From positions 6,917 through 44,013 of the forward strand of contig DFQY01000017.1 in assembly GCA_002378005.1 (NCBI GenBank): a stretch of DNA of 37,097 bases, given 5' to 3'. This stretch comes from Flavobacteriales bacterium UBA3477. GTDB lineage: Bacteria > Bacteroidota > Bacteroidia > Flavobacteriales > Schleiferiaceae. Position 1 is the first letter of the stretch, and every line of letters begins with the position of its first letter. Below, piece after piece: positions 21,596 to 30,908 of the stretch. Made by a program: the position numbers and the translations under genes. Under the pieces are notes generated by a model that made no database searches, had not been told where the DNA came from, and worked only from the letters and a program-made list of their open reading frames with translations.

Positions 21596-24500
21596 ATGGT
21601 TAAAAGATTACTCACGCTTGTTATGGCCCTCGGCATGGTCCTAGGTCACGCACAATCTCGCCCTGGTTCTCTCCAGGGAACTGTGAAGGACAAGCGCACC
21701 GGTGAAGTCATTCCATTTGCAACCGTCATTGTGAAAGACAAGGACGTTGTTATCACAACAGGAACGACAGATTTCGATGGAAAGTATAACATCAACCCAG
21801 TAGATCCAGGAACGTACAACGTAACGTGTAAGTTCATCGGATATGCAGATTTCAACCTCAATGGCGTGAGCGTATCACCCGGCAGACCGAAGGTGGTAAA
21901 CTTTGATATGACCATTGAAAGTCAGATGATTCAAGAGGTGACCGTTATTGCTAAAGAAGAGTTGATTGAAACGGGTAAGACTTCTGAAATCGTAAGTGCA
22001 GAGGAAATTAAAAACCTCCCATACCGTAACCTAAGCCAGATCGTAGGTACGACTGCTGGGGTATTCCAGCAAGACGGTTCAGGTTCGTTCAACGTGCGTG
22101 GTGCGCGATCATCAACCAACGTAGTCTTCATTGATGGGGTAAAGGTTCGTGGTAATGTGGATATCCCACGTGATGCGATCCAATCTACCGAGGTCATTAC
22201 CGGTGGTCTCCCTGCGCAATACGGTGATGTTACCGGTGGTGTGATTTCTACCACCACCAAAGGCCCTGCACCGTACTACTTCGGTTCTACTGAATATTTG
22301 ACCAGCTCATTGTTCGACAATCAGCATTACAACCTAGGTGCGTTGACGCTTGGGGGGCCAATTATCAAAAACAAAGCAGGCCAGAGTGTACTTGGGTTCC
22401 TTTTGGCTTCTGAATTCCAATACAGCAAAGACGGCTCACCACGTTCATTGCCAACCTACAAGGTGAATGACGAGAAATTAGGCGAGTTGCAAGCCAACCC
22501 ATTGGTGCCAGCTTCAAGCGGGTTTGGTGTATTGAATGCAGCAGATTTCTTGACACGTGAGGATTTGGTGACACAGAACTACCGCGAAAACGTAGCCGGT
22601 CGTGCCGTGCGTATGTCGGGTAACTTAAAATTGGTCACCTCAAAAACCACAACGCTTACGCTTGGGGGACGATACAACATGAGCCAAGGTGCTTCGGGCA
22701 GCCGTTTCAATGAGCTCATGAACTTCGACAACAATGGCGAGTACTTCCGTCAAGATGTTAGTGGTTATTTGCGTTTTCAACAACGTTTTGGTTCGCCAAG
22801 CGATACCTCAAGCTCTTTGATTCGTAACGCGTTCTACACCATCCAGGTGGATTTCACTCGTAACAACGGGTACAACCGCGACGCCCGTCACAAAGACAAC
22901 ATTTTCAACTACGGACACATTGGTAAGTTTACTACGACCTATCGTCCGCTGTATGTCTTGGGTTCAGATACCATCACCGATCCAAGCGACCCGAACTATG
23001 GCAAGGTTATGGACGCATGGACGCAGGCTGTATGGATGAGCGTCGGAGTGGATTATGAAGCCTCTGAAAACAACCCTATTCTGTCTAACTACACCTCGAA
23101 CTTCTACAACTTCGTAGATAATTCGTTAATCTTCAACAGCGCACGCTCATTGGAAGATATTCGTGCAGGTGGTGGTCTTTTGAATGGTGATCAACCTTCA
23201 TCCGTATATGGATTGTGGGGAAACGTTGGGGGTAACCAAGCGGGATATTCGAAATTCATGAACGATCAGTTCCGTATCACCGCATCTTCGACCTTTGATA
23301 TTAAAGACCACTCGCTCATCGTGGGTGTGGAGTATGAGCAGCGTTTCGACCGTTCGTACTCTCTAGGTGCAACGGGTCTTTGGACGTTGATGCGCTTGTT
23401 GCAAAACGATGCCATACGAGAATTGGACCTTAATAGTCCAGTTGCTTCCTACGATAATAATGGCGTTTTCCAGGATACGCTTTCGTATAATCGTCTGTTC
23501 GATGCGGGCAAGCCAAGAACTTTCGATCGCAACTTGCGTGAGAAACTAGGAATGGACCCGGATGGAACAGATTGGTTGGACATCGATAGCTACGACCCAT
23601 CAACATTCACACTGGACATGTTCAGTGCGAATGAACTTCTCAATATCGGTTCTGGGCAGTATGTAAGCTACTTCGGATACGACTACCTAGGAAACAGATT
23701 GACTTCTCGTCCTTCATTGAACGACTTCTTCTCTACTGATGCTCAAGGGAATTCGAACCGTACCGTAGGTGCTTTCGAGCCTATCTATATGGCGGGATAC
23801 ATTCAGGATCAGTTCACCTTCGAAGATCTCTTCTTCAACATTGGGGTACGTGTGGATCGCTTTGATGCAAACCAACCGGTATTGGCAGATCCATTTGTGT
23901 TGTACCCAGCGTACACCGTGCGCCAATTGGACGCGACTTCTCTAGCCGGTTACAACGTACCTGAAGGGATGTCTCCAGATGCTGTAGTATATGTAGACGA
24001 TCAAGAGAACCCATCTTCAATTGTGGGTTACCGCGATGGATTTACTTGGTACACTGCCGCAGGTGAAGTAGAAGCGAATCCTAAAAATATTGCAGATATC
24101 AGTGGTGGTATCAAGCCTTTCTTGAAAAAGCCAGGGATTGAAGACCAAAAACTAGCCGTCACTGCTGATGAGAGCTTCAAGGATTATGCACCTCAGGTAA
24201 CGGTGAGCCCTCGTGTTTCATTCCAGTTCCCTATTTCGGATGAGGCTGAATTCTTCGCACACTACGACATCTTGGTACAACGTCCAGATCCAGGGCTAAA
24301 CCGTATGAACCCGATCACCTACTTGCAGTTGGAGAACGGACAAAACGGTAGCTTCCTAGCAAACCCTGATTTGAAACCGCAGCGCACTACAGATTACGAG
24401 ATCGGTTTCCGACAAAAATTGAACGATAACAGCGCCTTGAAATTGAGCGCCTTCTACCGTGAAATGCGTGATATGATGCAGACCTTAAGTTTTACAGAAG

Positions 24501-25240
24501 CGTATCCTATTACCTATATCGCTTACGGTAACTTAGACTTCGGTACGGTGAAAGGATATACGGTAGCCTACGATCTGCGCCGCACAGGCAATGTTCGTTT
24601 GAACGCGAACTACACCCTTCAGTTTGCAGATGGTACAGGTTCAGGGGCCAATTCTGGCGCGAACATCGCACGCTCTGGTCAACCTAACTTGCGCTATATC
24701 CTCCCTCTTAGCTATGATTCACGTCACCAAGTAGTGATGAACATGGATTACCGTTACGGTGGAGGTCCAGCTTACAATGGTCCGGTTTGGTTCGGCATGC
24801 GTATGTTGGAAAACGCTGGGTTTAACGTAGTATTGAACGCTAACTCCGGTACTCCATACACTCGTCGTTCATTGGCTTATGGTTTGACCGACGGTGCAAC
24901 GCCAATTACGGGTAACATCAATGGTTCTCGTTTGCCTTGGAGCTTCCGCATCGATGCTACGGCAAACAAAGTGTGGAACTATAGTGAAGGTCCGTTCAGC
25001 AACTTTGAAATCTACGTTCAGGTGTTGAATGCATTGAATACTCAGAACATCCTAGGGGTATACTCGTTTACAGGTTCTCCATCAGACGATGGTTACTTGA
25101 GCTCTCCTCAGGGACAGAACGCCATTCAGTTCCAAACGAATGCACAATCTTTCGCAGACTTGTACAACATCAGTTTGGCTAACCCAGGACTTTACAGTCT
25201 GCCACGAAGAATCCGTTTGGGTCTTCGCATTGGACTATAA
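21596..25240 (+). CDS. TonB-dependent receptor with carboxypeptidase-regulatory-like domain
   Basis: A 1214-residue outer-membrane receptor. Order: signal peptide (about 1-20, LLTLVMALGMVLGHAQ); CarboxypepD_reg-like domain (about 24-105, GSLQGTVKDKRTGEVIPFA, GTYNVTCKFIGYAD); plug domain (about 125-225, NLPYRNLSQIVGTTAGVFQ, FNVRGARSSTNVVFIDGVKV, ITGGLPAQYGDVTGGVIST); then a long barrel of alternating aromatic strands with large extracellular loops, ending LPRRIRLGLRIGL. NPDLKPQRTTDYEIGFRQ is the conserved barrel block of TonB receptors. It is larger than most SusC proteins, no SusD-type lipoprotein gene is adjacent, and the last residue is Leu rather than the common aromatic. It is the first gene of an operon with the 1340-aa exported protein (28-base gap) and the PorV-like barrel, so its function is probably linked to handling that protein or its ligand. 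Substrate unknown. Confidence 0.92.
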   Translation: MVKRLLTLVMALGMVLGHAQSRPGSLQGTVKDKRTGEVIPFATVIVKDKDVVITTGTTDFDGKYNINPVDPGTYNVTCKFIGYADFNLNGVSVSPGRPKVVNFDMTIESQMIQEVTVIAKEELIETGKTSEIVSAEEIKNLPYRNLSQIVGTTAGVFQQDGSGSFNVRGARSSTNVVFIDGVKVRGNVDIPRDAIQSTEVITGGLPAQYGDVTGGVISTTTKGPAPYYFGSTEYLTSSLFDNQHYNLGALTLGGPIIKNKAGQSVLGFLLASEFQYSKDGSPRSLPTYKVNDEKLGELQANPLVPASSGFGVLNAADFLTREDLVTQNYRENVAGRAVRMSGNLKLVTSKTTTLTLGGRYNMSQGASGSRFNELMNFDNNGEYFRQDVSGYLRFQQRFGSPSDTSSSLIRNAFYTIQVDFTRNNGYNRDARHKDNIFNYGHIGKFTTTYRPLYVLGSDTITDPSDPNYGKVMDAWTQAVWMSVGVDYEASENNPILSNYTSNFYNFVDNSLIFNSARSLEDIRAGGGLLNGDQPSSVYGLWGNVGGNQAGYSKFMNDQFRITASSTFDIKDHSLIVGVEYEQRFDRSYSLGATGLWTLMRLLQNDAIRELDLNSPVASYDNNGVFQDTLSYNRLFDAGKPRTFDRNLREKLGMDPDGTDWLDIDSYDPSTFTLDMFSANELLNIGSGQYVSYFGYDYLGNRLTSRPSLNDFFSTDAQGNSNRTVGAFEPIYMAGYIQDQFTFEDLFFNIGVRVDRFDANQPVLADPFVLYPAYTVRQLDATSLAGYNVPEGMSPDAVVYVDDQENPSSIVGYRDGFTWYTAAGEVEANPKNIADISGGIKPFLKKPGIEDQKLAVTADESFKDYAPQVTVSPRVSFQFPISDEAEFFAHYDILVQRPDPGLNRMNPITYLQLENGQNGSFLANPDLKPQRTTDYEIGFRQKLNDNSALKLSAFYREMRDMMQTLSFTEAYPITYIAYGNLDFGTVKGYTVAYDLRRTGNVRLNANYTLQFADGTGSGANSGANIARSGQPNLRYILPLSYDSRHQVVMNMDYRYGGGPAYNGPVWFGMRMLENAGFNVVLNANSGTPYTRRSLAYGLTDGATPITGNINGSRLPWSFRIDATANKVWNYSEGPFSNFEIYVQVLNALNTQNILGVYSFTGSPSDDGYLSSPQGQNAIQFQTNAQSFADLYNISLANPGLYSLPRRIRLGLRIGL

Positions 25241-25268
25241 TATTTAAGAAGCACAGGAAAACAGCAAT

Positions 25269-28200
25269 ATGAAAAAAGCGTATCTCCTTTTACTAGCCTC
25301 AATCGCCGCCCTGCCACTATCAGCAAGAGAAGTGCAAGGTGCCGCCAAGACCGGTGAAACCACAGGCTCTATGAAAACCGTAGAGGAATTGTGTCAGCCG
25401 TCAAAAGCGCAAAGCGATTTGAGTATAAACAACGTGCGTGCAACCATCCTCGGTGGTGGCGACATGTGGTGGGACTTGAACACCGCTCGCTACGAGGTGC
25501 CGAAGGGTTCAAACAAGCACTCGATGTTCGCTGGGTCTCTTTGGCTCGGTGGGGTTGATGAGGGTAACCAATTAAAATTGGCCGCCATGACCTACCGTCA
25601 ATCAGGGAACGACTACTGGCCTGGTCCATTGACTACGGACGGTACTGCATCGATCAACAAAGAAATTTGTGATAAGTACGACCGCCACTGGATCATCATG
25701 CGTGAGGAAGTGGACGTACACAAAGCGTGGTTGGAGTGTTTGGACGATCCAGATTGTGACGACACCGAACTTTTCCCAGGTTACGAAGCACAGATTCCTG
25801 AAAGCATTAAAGAATGGCCAGGTAATGGGGTGGATGGTGAATTACCTTACCAATTAGCTCCGTTCATTGACCGCGATGGTGATGGTGTATACGACTACTT
25901 GATTGACTACCCAGCCTACGATATCGACAAAGAATATGATTGTCGTGATAAAGAAACTGATGTACTCTACGGTGACCAAACCATTTGGTGGGTATACAAC
26001 GATCGTGGTAACGTTCACACCGAATCACAGGCCGGTGCACTAGGTTTCGAAATTCGTGCACAAGCCTTCGCCTTTTCTACGAATGATGAGGTGAACAACA
26101 TGACCTTCAACAACTACCGAATCATCAACCGTTCAACCTTCCGTTTGACCAATACGTACTTCTCTACGTGGTTTGATCCAGATTTGGGGAACTATACCGA
26201 TGATATCATTGGTTGTGATATTGCACGTGGTCTTGGATACTGTTACAACTCAGATACAGACGACGAAGGTCCATTGGGCTACGGTTTGAATCCACCTGCC
26301 GTTGGTTTCGACTTCTTCCAAGGTCCTTTCGCAGATTACTTCGACGGTATCGATAACGACCGTGACGGTTGTGTCGACGGTGTGAAAGATCCAGAAACAG
26401 GAGTATGTGTCGCTGAAGATCCTACTACAGGGGTGAACGAGCGTATCATCATGAGCCACTTCATGTACTACAACAACACTTCTTCTAACATCTCTGGTAA
26501 CCCTGCAAACGCTACACAGTTCTACAACTACATGAGAGCGTTGTGGAAGAACGGTTCAGAGTTGATTATTGAAACCCCTTCAGGTCCTGGTGATCTAGGA
26601 AACGGTGATGGATTCGTTGCCTCAGGTAATGGTACTTCAACACAGTTCGCTTACCCAGGTATGTCTTACGATACAACCGGTGCTTACCCTCCTTATTCTC
26701 CAGTAGATTGGTGGGAAAGCCCAGCGAACAAAGAGGATAAGCGTGGTCTTCACAGTGCGGGTCCATTCTCATTGGCACCAGGTGCCTTGAACTTCGTAAC
26801 CACTGGGGTGGTATGGGAGCGCGACCTCATCAACAACGATCTCTTCGCTTCTGTAGAAAAAGTGATCATCGCGGATGATAAAGCACAGAAACTCTTCGAC
26901 AACTGTTTCCAAGTATTGAATGGTCCGGATGCACCGGATGTTGAGATTCAAGAACTAGACCGTGAGTTGATCTTGAAACTCACCTATGGTCCCGGTAGCA
27001 ACAACCTCGGGTTTAGCTACCGTGAGCGCGATCCGCTTATTACAGTGAATCCTGACGACCGCGATTCTATATTGAACGTGAATCCAGATTTCTTCGATTA
27101 CACTTTTGAAGGATTCCAAATCTTCCAGCTAGCGAACAGCGACGTGAGCGTTTCAGACCTTTATGATCCGACGCAAAGCCGTATGGTGGCGCAATGTGAT
27201 ATCAAAAATGGCTTGACGCAGCTCATCAACTGGGAAGTGGATCCAGATTTGAATGCATTGGTGCCACAGGATATGACCTTGACTTCAAATGACAAGGGAG
27301 TCTTTACTTCGTTCCAAATCAAGGAAGATGCCTTCGCAACCGGTGATCGTACGCTTATCAACCACAGAGAGTACTACTTCACAGTAATTGCTTACGGTCA
27401 AAATCAATTCGAAGTATTCAACCCAACAACGGCGCCAGGGGGTCAAAAGATTCCATTCTTGGCCGGTCGTCGTAACATCAAAACATACATGGCCATCCCT
27501 CACCAGATCGATTCTGAGAAAGGCGGTACTATCCAAGTCGCTCAGTACGGAGATGGACCAGAAATTAAGCGTCTTGACGGTATTGGTAATGGTGCAGGCG
27601 AATTAGAATTGACACCAGAAGAGGTCAATGCTATTTTGGCAGGTAATGCTTCTGGTCAGCCGACCTACATGGGCGGTATGGGACCAGTAGATATTAAGGT
27701 TGTAGATCCACTTGAAGTGAAGAATGGCGAGTACACGCTAACTTTCGATGGTGCGAACAACAATGCAAAATGGGAAATCACCGATGGTGCAGGAGCAATC
27801 ATTGCACAATCAGACTCTACGATCTCTTTCTACAATGAACAAATCATTCCTGGACTTGGACTTTCTGTTGCTGTGCAGCAGGCACCATCGCCGGGTGGTG
27901 ATAATGAGGGCATCTATGATAATGGGGTGATCTTCTCTGAGATCATTTACGAAGACCCGTCGAAAGAATGGTGGTCAGGTATTAAAGATGATAAGAGTTA
28001 TTCACCATATAACTGGATTCTAGCAGGAACAAATACCTTCCCAACAGAAGAGCCTGCTACACTATATCCAGATCAAAACGGTGATGCGAAAGGGCACTTT
28101 GAGAATATCGTTGATGGAACTTGGGGCCCATATATGTATGCCTCGGCAAACCAACGTGCTGTAGTAAATGGATACAATAACTACGGTATGGGTCCAGCAG

Positions 28201-29291
28201 TGAGTATTGGACGCAATATCGCAGATGCGGCTGATCTACACTCAGTTGATATCGTGTTCACGAGTGATCCAAGCTTGTGGACGCGTGTGCCGGTATTCGA
28301 ATTGGCCGAAGATGAAAACTTGAGCGAACACGGAGATAAGAAATTGACGCAGCGTCAAGATACTTCTTGGACTTTGGAGAATGGGCAGCTAAAGCGCGCT
28401 CCAGCCATGGAACCAGGTTGGTCTTACTTCCCGGGATACGCCATCGACGTTGAAAGTGGCAAGCGTTTGAGCATGGCCTTCGGTGAAAACTCATGGTTGC
28501 CAGGTGAAAACGGTAACGACATGTTGTGGAACCCGACAGATCGCGAATTCTTGCCACCAGGCAATACTGTGAACGGCGGTTACGTGTTCGGTGGTCAGCA
28601 CTACATCTATGTCTTCGCAGATCAGGATAAGATTGGCGGCAGCACTACGGATCTTGCCTACACTGGAGCGAACATCAACGATTGGCCATTGAAAGATTTG
28701 ATGGGTGACCTCGTGAAATCTGGTGGTATTGGAAACATTGCTAAGGCGAACTTCTGGCGTTCCGTTCGTTGGATCGGTATGCCAACACTACGCCGAGGCA
28801 TGGACTTCGATCCATATACAGAGTTGCCAACAGAAACGCGCGTACGCATTCGTATGAATACGAGCTACAACTCGCGTCAATTGGCCGATGCTCCAAACAA
28901 TGGTAATCCGCAATTCTTGTTCAACACTTCGAACATTGCGACGAAAACATATATTGACACTGTGGGATCAAGTGCGCTTGAAACCATTCGTGTGGTACCT
29001 AATCCTTATTATGGATTCAGTGCTTACGAAACTTCACAGTTGGATAATACGGTGAAAATCACCAACCTACCTGAAACCTGTACGATCAGCATTTTCACTA
29101 CTAGTGGTACGTTGATTCGTCAGATCCGCAAGGACAACAGCATGACCTATGTGGAGTGGGATTTGAAGAACACGTACAACGTGCCTATTGCTTCTGGGGT
29201 CTATATCATCCACGTAGATGCGGGTGACCTCGGCGAGAAAATCGTGAAATGGTTCGGTGCTATGCGTCCAGTGGATTTGAACTCATTCTAA
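25269..29291 (+). CDS. 1340-residue exported surface protein with calcium-loop motifs and T9SS-type C-terminus
   Basis: A signal peptide (about 1-20, KKAYLLLLASIAALPLSA) is followed by a long mature part. Near the N-terminus GGGDMWWDLNTARYEVPKG and HSMFAGSLWLGGVDEGNQLK look like a conserved opening of a large Bacteroidota family. Two loops resemble calcium-binding DxDxDG sites: DRDGDGVYDYLIDY starting at Asp201, and DGIDNDRDGCVDG near residue 360. The last 100 residues resemble a T9SS C-terminal domain (IRVVPNPYYGFSAYE near 1243, ISIFTTSGTLIRQI, GVYIIHVDAGDLGEKIVKWFG). It runs past the usual end with AMRPVDLNSF, so it is not a standard type A tail. It is predicted to be exported to the cell surface. 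The function is unknown to me. It is the middle gene of the operon with the TonB receptor and the PorV-like protein. Confidence 0.83.
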   Translation: MKKAYLLLLASIAALPLSAREVQGAAKTGETTGSMKTVEELCQPSKAQSDLSINNVRATILGGGDMWWDLNTARYEVPKGSNKHSMFAGSLWLGGVDEGNQLKLAAMTYRQSGNDYWPGPLTTDGTASINKEICDKYDRHWIIMREEVDVHKAWLECLDDPDCDDTELFPGYEAQIPESIKEWPGNGVDGELPYQLAPFIDRDGDGVYDYLIDYPAYDIDKEYDCRDKETDVLYGDQTIWWVYNDRGNVHTESQAGALGFEIRAQAFAFSTNDEVNNMTFNNYRIINRSTFRLTNTYFSTWFDPDLGNYTDDIIGCDIARGLGYCYNSDTDDEGPLGYGLNPPAVGFDFFQGPFADYFDGIDNDRDGCVDGVKDPETGVCVAEDPTTGVNERIIMSHFMYYNNTSSNISGNPANATQFYNYMRALWKNGSELIIETPSGPGDLGNGDGFVASGNGTSTQFAYPGMSYDTTGAYPPYSPVDWWESPANKEDKRGLHSAGPFSLAPGALNFVTTGVVWERDLINNDLFASVEKVIIADDKAQKLFDNCFQVLNGPDAPDVEIQELDRELILKLTYGPGSNNLGFSYRERDPLITVNPDDRDSILNVNPDFFDYTFEGFQIFQLANSDVSVSDLYDPTQSRMVAQCDIKNGLTQLINWEVDPDLNALVPQDMTLTSNDKGVFTSFQIKEDAFATGDRTLINHREYYFTVIAYGQNQFEVFNPTTAPGGQKIPFLAGRRNIKTYMAIPHQIDSEKGGTIQVAQYGDGPEIKRLDGIGNGAGELELTPEEVNAILAGNASGQPTYMGGMGPVDIKVVDPLEVKNGEYTLTFDGANNNAKWEITDGAGAIIAQSDSTISFYNEQIIPGLGLSVAVQQAPSPGGDNEGIYDNGVIFSEIIYEDPSKEWWSGIKDDKSYSPYNWILAGTNTFPTEEPATLYPDQNGDAKGHFENIVDGTWGPYMYASANQRAVVNGYNNYGMGPAVSIGRNIADAADLHSVDIVFTSDPSLWTRVPVFELAEDENLSEHGDKKLTQRQDTSWTLENGQLKRAPAMEPGWSYFPGYAIDVESGKRLSMAFGENSWLPGENGNDMLWNPTDREFLPPGNTVNGGYVFGGQHYIYVFADQDKIGGSTTDLAYTGANINDWPLKDLMGDLVKSGGIGNIAKANFWRSVRWIGMPTLRRGMDFDPYTELPTETRVRIRMNTSYNSRQLADAPNNGNPQFLFNTSNIATKTYIDTVGSSALETIRVVPNPYYGFSAYETSQLDNTVKITNLPETCTISIFTTSGTLIRQIRKDNSMTYVEWDLKNTYNVPIASGVYIIHVDAGDLGEKIVKWFGAMRPVDLNSF

Positions 29292-29304
29292 GAGAAGAAC
29301 TATT

Positions 29305-30348
29305 ATGAAATTGAAATCATACCTCTCTATCGTTTTAACCGTAGCCACCTTCAGTGTAGCCACTGCAGGTAACCCACAACGTGCGGGTTCAGCGGGTGCT
29401 TCGGAGCTTTTAATTAACCCTTTTGCGCGCTCTGCGGGATGGGCTTCTGTAAACGTTGCGGGCGTAACGGGAATGGATGCCACTTTCTTGAACATCGCTG
29501 GTATTGCCGCGACTAACTTGAATACAGAAGTTACCTTCAGCAACACACAATGGATGGTAGGTGCCGGCATTAACATGAACGGTGCAACGCTTGTACAGCG
29601 CGTGAGTGATGTAGGTTTCCTTACCCTAGGCTTGAGTGCTTTTGATTACGGGGAGTGGGAAGTAACCACAGAAGATCAACCAGAAGGTACAGGTGCGACC
29701 ATTAGTCCTCAAAGTTTGGTGATCAATATGGGTTATGCTCAGAAGTTTACCGAGAACATCTACGGGGGTGTCAATGTGAAAATGTACAGCAGCTCTATTT
29801 CAAACTTGAACACCAACGGAGTTTGTTTTGATGCAGGGGTTCAGTACCGCACCGGTGAGAACGATAAGTATAAGTTTGGTATCACGTTGAAGAATGTGGG
29901 TCCAAGTGTTACCTATCAGGGTGACGGTTTTGGGGTAACTTTGCCAGTGCCGACCTATGGTGTAGCCTATTCTCAAACGTTCGAAAGCCGTTCAGCGAAG
30001 TTCGAATTGCCGACGCAGTTGAGCATTGGCGGTTCGTACGATTGGTTGTTGCCTAAGGGTAAAGTAACCGGAGCGTTGAACTTCAGCTCAAATGCCTTTG
30101 AGAAGGATACTTACCACGCTGGTGTTCAGTATAGCTTGAAAGAATTGTTCCAATTACGACTAGGATATAAGGTCTTTGATAACCGTGCAGACGATCTAGG
30201 TACTTCTGCCATTTCGGGGATTTGTGGTGGATTTAGCTTCAATGTTCCTACTTCGGACGAAGGAAGCTTTGCCATCGACTATTCGTACCGTGGAACGACT
30301 TCTGCATTCAGCGGAATTCACTCTATTGGAGTACGCATTAGCTTGTAA
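29305..30348 (+). CDS. PorV/PorQ-like outer-membrane beta-barrel protein
   Basis: A 347-residue protein: signal peptide (MKLKSYLSIVLTVATFSVATAG), then GSAGASELLINPFARSAGWASVNVAGVTGMDATFLNIAGIAA, the N-terminal signature of the PorV/PorQ (FadL-like) family in which mature proteins begin with a G.A...LLI.P.ARS.G...A motif. The rest alternates barrel strands (VGFLTLGLSAFDYGEW, GGVNVKMYSSSI, AGVQYRTG, HAGVQYSLKELFQLRLGYKV) and ends SGIHSIGVRISL. PorV itself carries T9SS cargo by its C-terminal domain from the translocon to the attachment complex. This paralogue, 13 bases after the gene for a protein with a T9SS-like tail, may do the same for that one protein. A terminator follows at 30386-30410. 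Confidence 0.85.
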   Translation: MKLKSYLSIVLTVATFSVATAGNPQRAGSAGASELLINPFARSAGWASVNVAGVTGMDATFLNIAGIAATNLNTEVTFSNTQWMVGAGINMNGATLVQRVSDVGFLTLGLSAFDYGEWEVTTEDQPEGTGATISPQSLVINMGYAQKFTENIYGGVNVKMYSSSISNLNTNGVCFDAGVQYRTGENDKYKFGITLKNVGPSVTYQGDGFGVTLPVPTYGVAYSQTFESRSAKFELPTQLSIGGSYDWLLPKGKVTGALNFSSNAFEKDTYHAGVQYSLKELFQLRLGYKVFDNRADDLGTSAISGICGGFSFNVPTSDEGSFAIDYSYRGTTSAFSGIHSIGVRISL

Positions 30349-30370
30349 TTCGGAAAGTTATATACCTTTG
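30343..30370 (+). promoter_or_regulatory. Putative greA promoter
   Basis: TTG (30343-30345), 17 bases, TACCTTTG (30363-30370), followed by CAG: an exact match to the Bacteroidota consensus, overlapping the end of the PorV-like gene. A terminator hairpin lies about 18 bases after the -7 box, between the promoter and greA. Confidence 0.6.
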
Positions 30371-30385
30371 CAGTATTAAAGTTTA

Positions 30386-30410
30386 AGAGAGGCCGTTTGG
30401 CCTCTTTTTT
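30386..30410 (+). terminator. Intrinsic terminator between the PorV-like gene and greA
   Basis: AGAGGCC, loop GTTT, GGCCTCT, then a T-run: a 7-bp GC-rich stem with a six-T tail. It ends the TonB receptor operon. As it is downstream of the greA promoter candidate, it may also act as a leader attenuator for greA. Confidence 0.82.
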
Positions 30411-30428
30411 AGTAAGACTATTACAGAA

Positions 30429-30905
30429 ATGTCATCAGTAAGTTATTACACCCCAGAAGGGTTGAAAAAGCTACGCGCGGAATTAGACCACATGAAAAGT
30501 GTGGAACGTCCGCACATCTCGAATCAAATCGCTGAGGCGAGAGATAAGGGAGATTTGAGTGAGAACGCAGAATACGACGCGGCGAAAGAAGCTCAAGGTT
30601 TGTTGGAAATGAAGATCGCCAAACTTGAGGATGTTTTGGCCAATGCGCGTGTATTGGACAGCGAGAACATTGATCTATCAAAGGTTGGAGTCTTAACTAA
30701 GGTCAAGTTGAAAAACGTCGCTAATGGCGCTACCATGACCTACAGCCTTGTAGCGGAGCAAGAAGCAGATATCAAGCAAAGTAAGATTTCTGTGAGTAGC
30801 CCTATTGGAAAAGGTCTTCTTGGAAAGAGAGTAGGAGAGATTGCTGAGATTCAAGTACCTCGCGGTACAATGAATTTTGAGATTCTCGAAATTACTATGG
30901 CCTAA
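30429..30905 (+). CDS. greA: Transcription elongation factor GreA
   Basis: Rescues backtracked RNA polymerase by promoting cleavage of the 3' RNA end. The 158 residues match the family. The N-terminal coiled coil carries the tip loop GDLSENAEYDAAKEAQG with the acidic residues used in cleavage. The C-terminal FKBP-like domain has TYSLVAEQEADIKQSKISVSSPIGKGLLGK, the canonical SPIGxALLGK block. The next gene (HIT) begins three bases after the stop codon, so the two are co-transcribed. The gene lies behind a promoter and terminator-like hairpin that may form a regulated leader. Confidence 0.97.
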   Translation: MSSVSYYTPEGLKKLRAELDHMKSVERPHISNQIAEARDKGDLSENAEYDAAKEAQGLLEMKIAKLEDVLANARVLDSENIDLSKVGVLTKVKLKNVANGATMTYSLVAEQEADIKQSKISVSSPIGKGLLGKRVGEIAEIQVPRGTMNFEILEITMA

Positions 30906-30908
30906 CAT

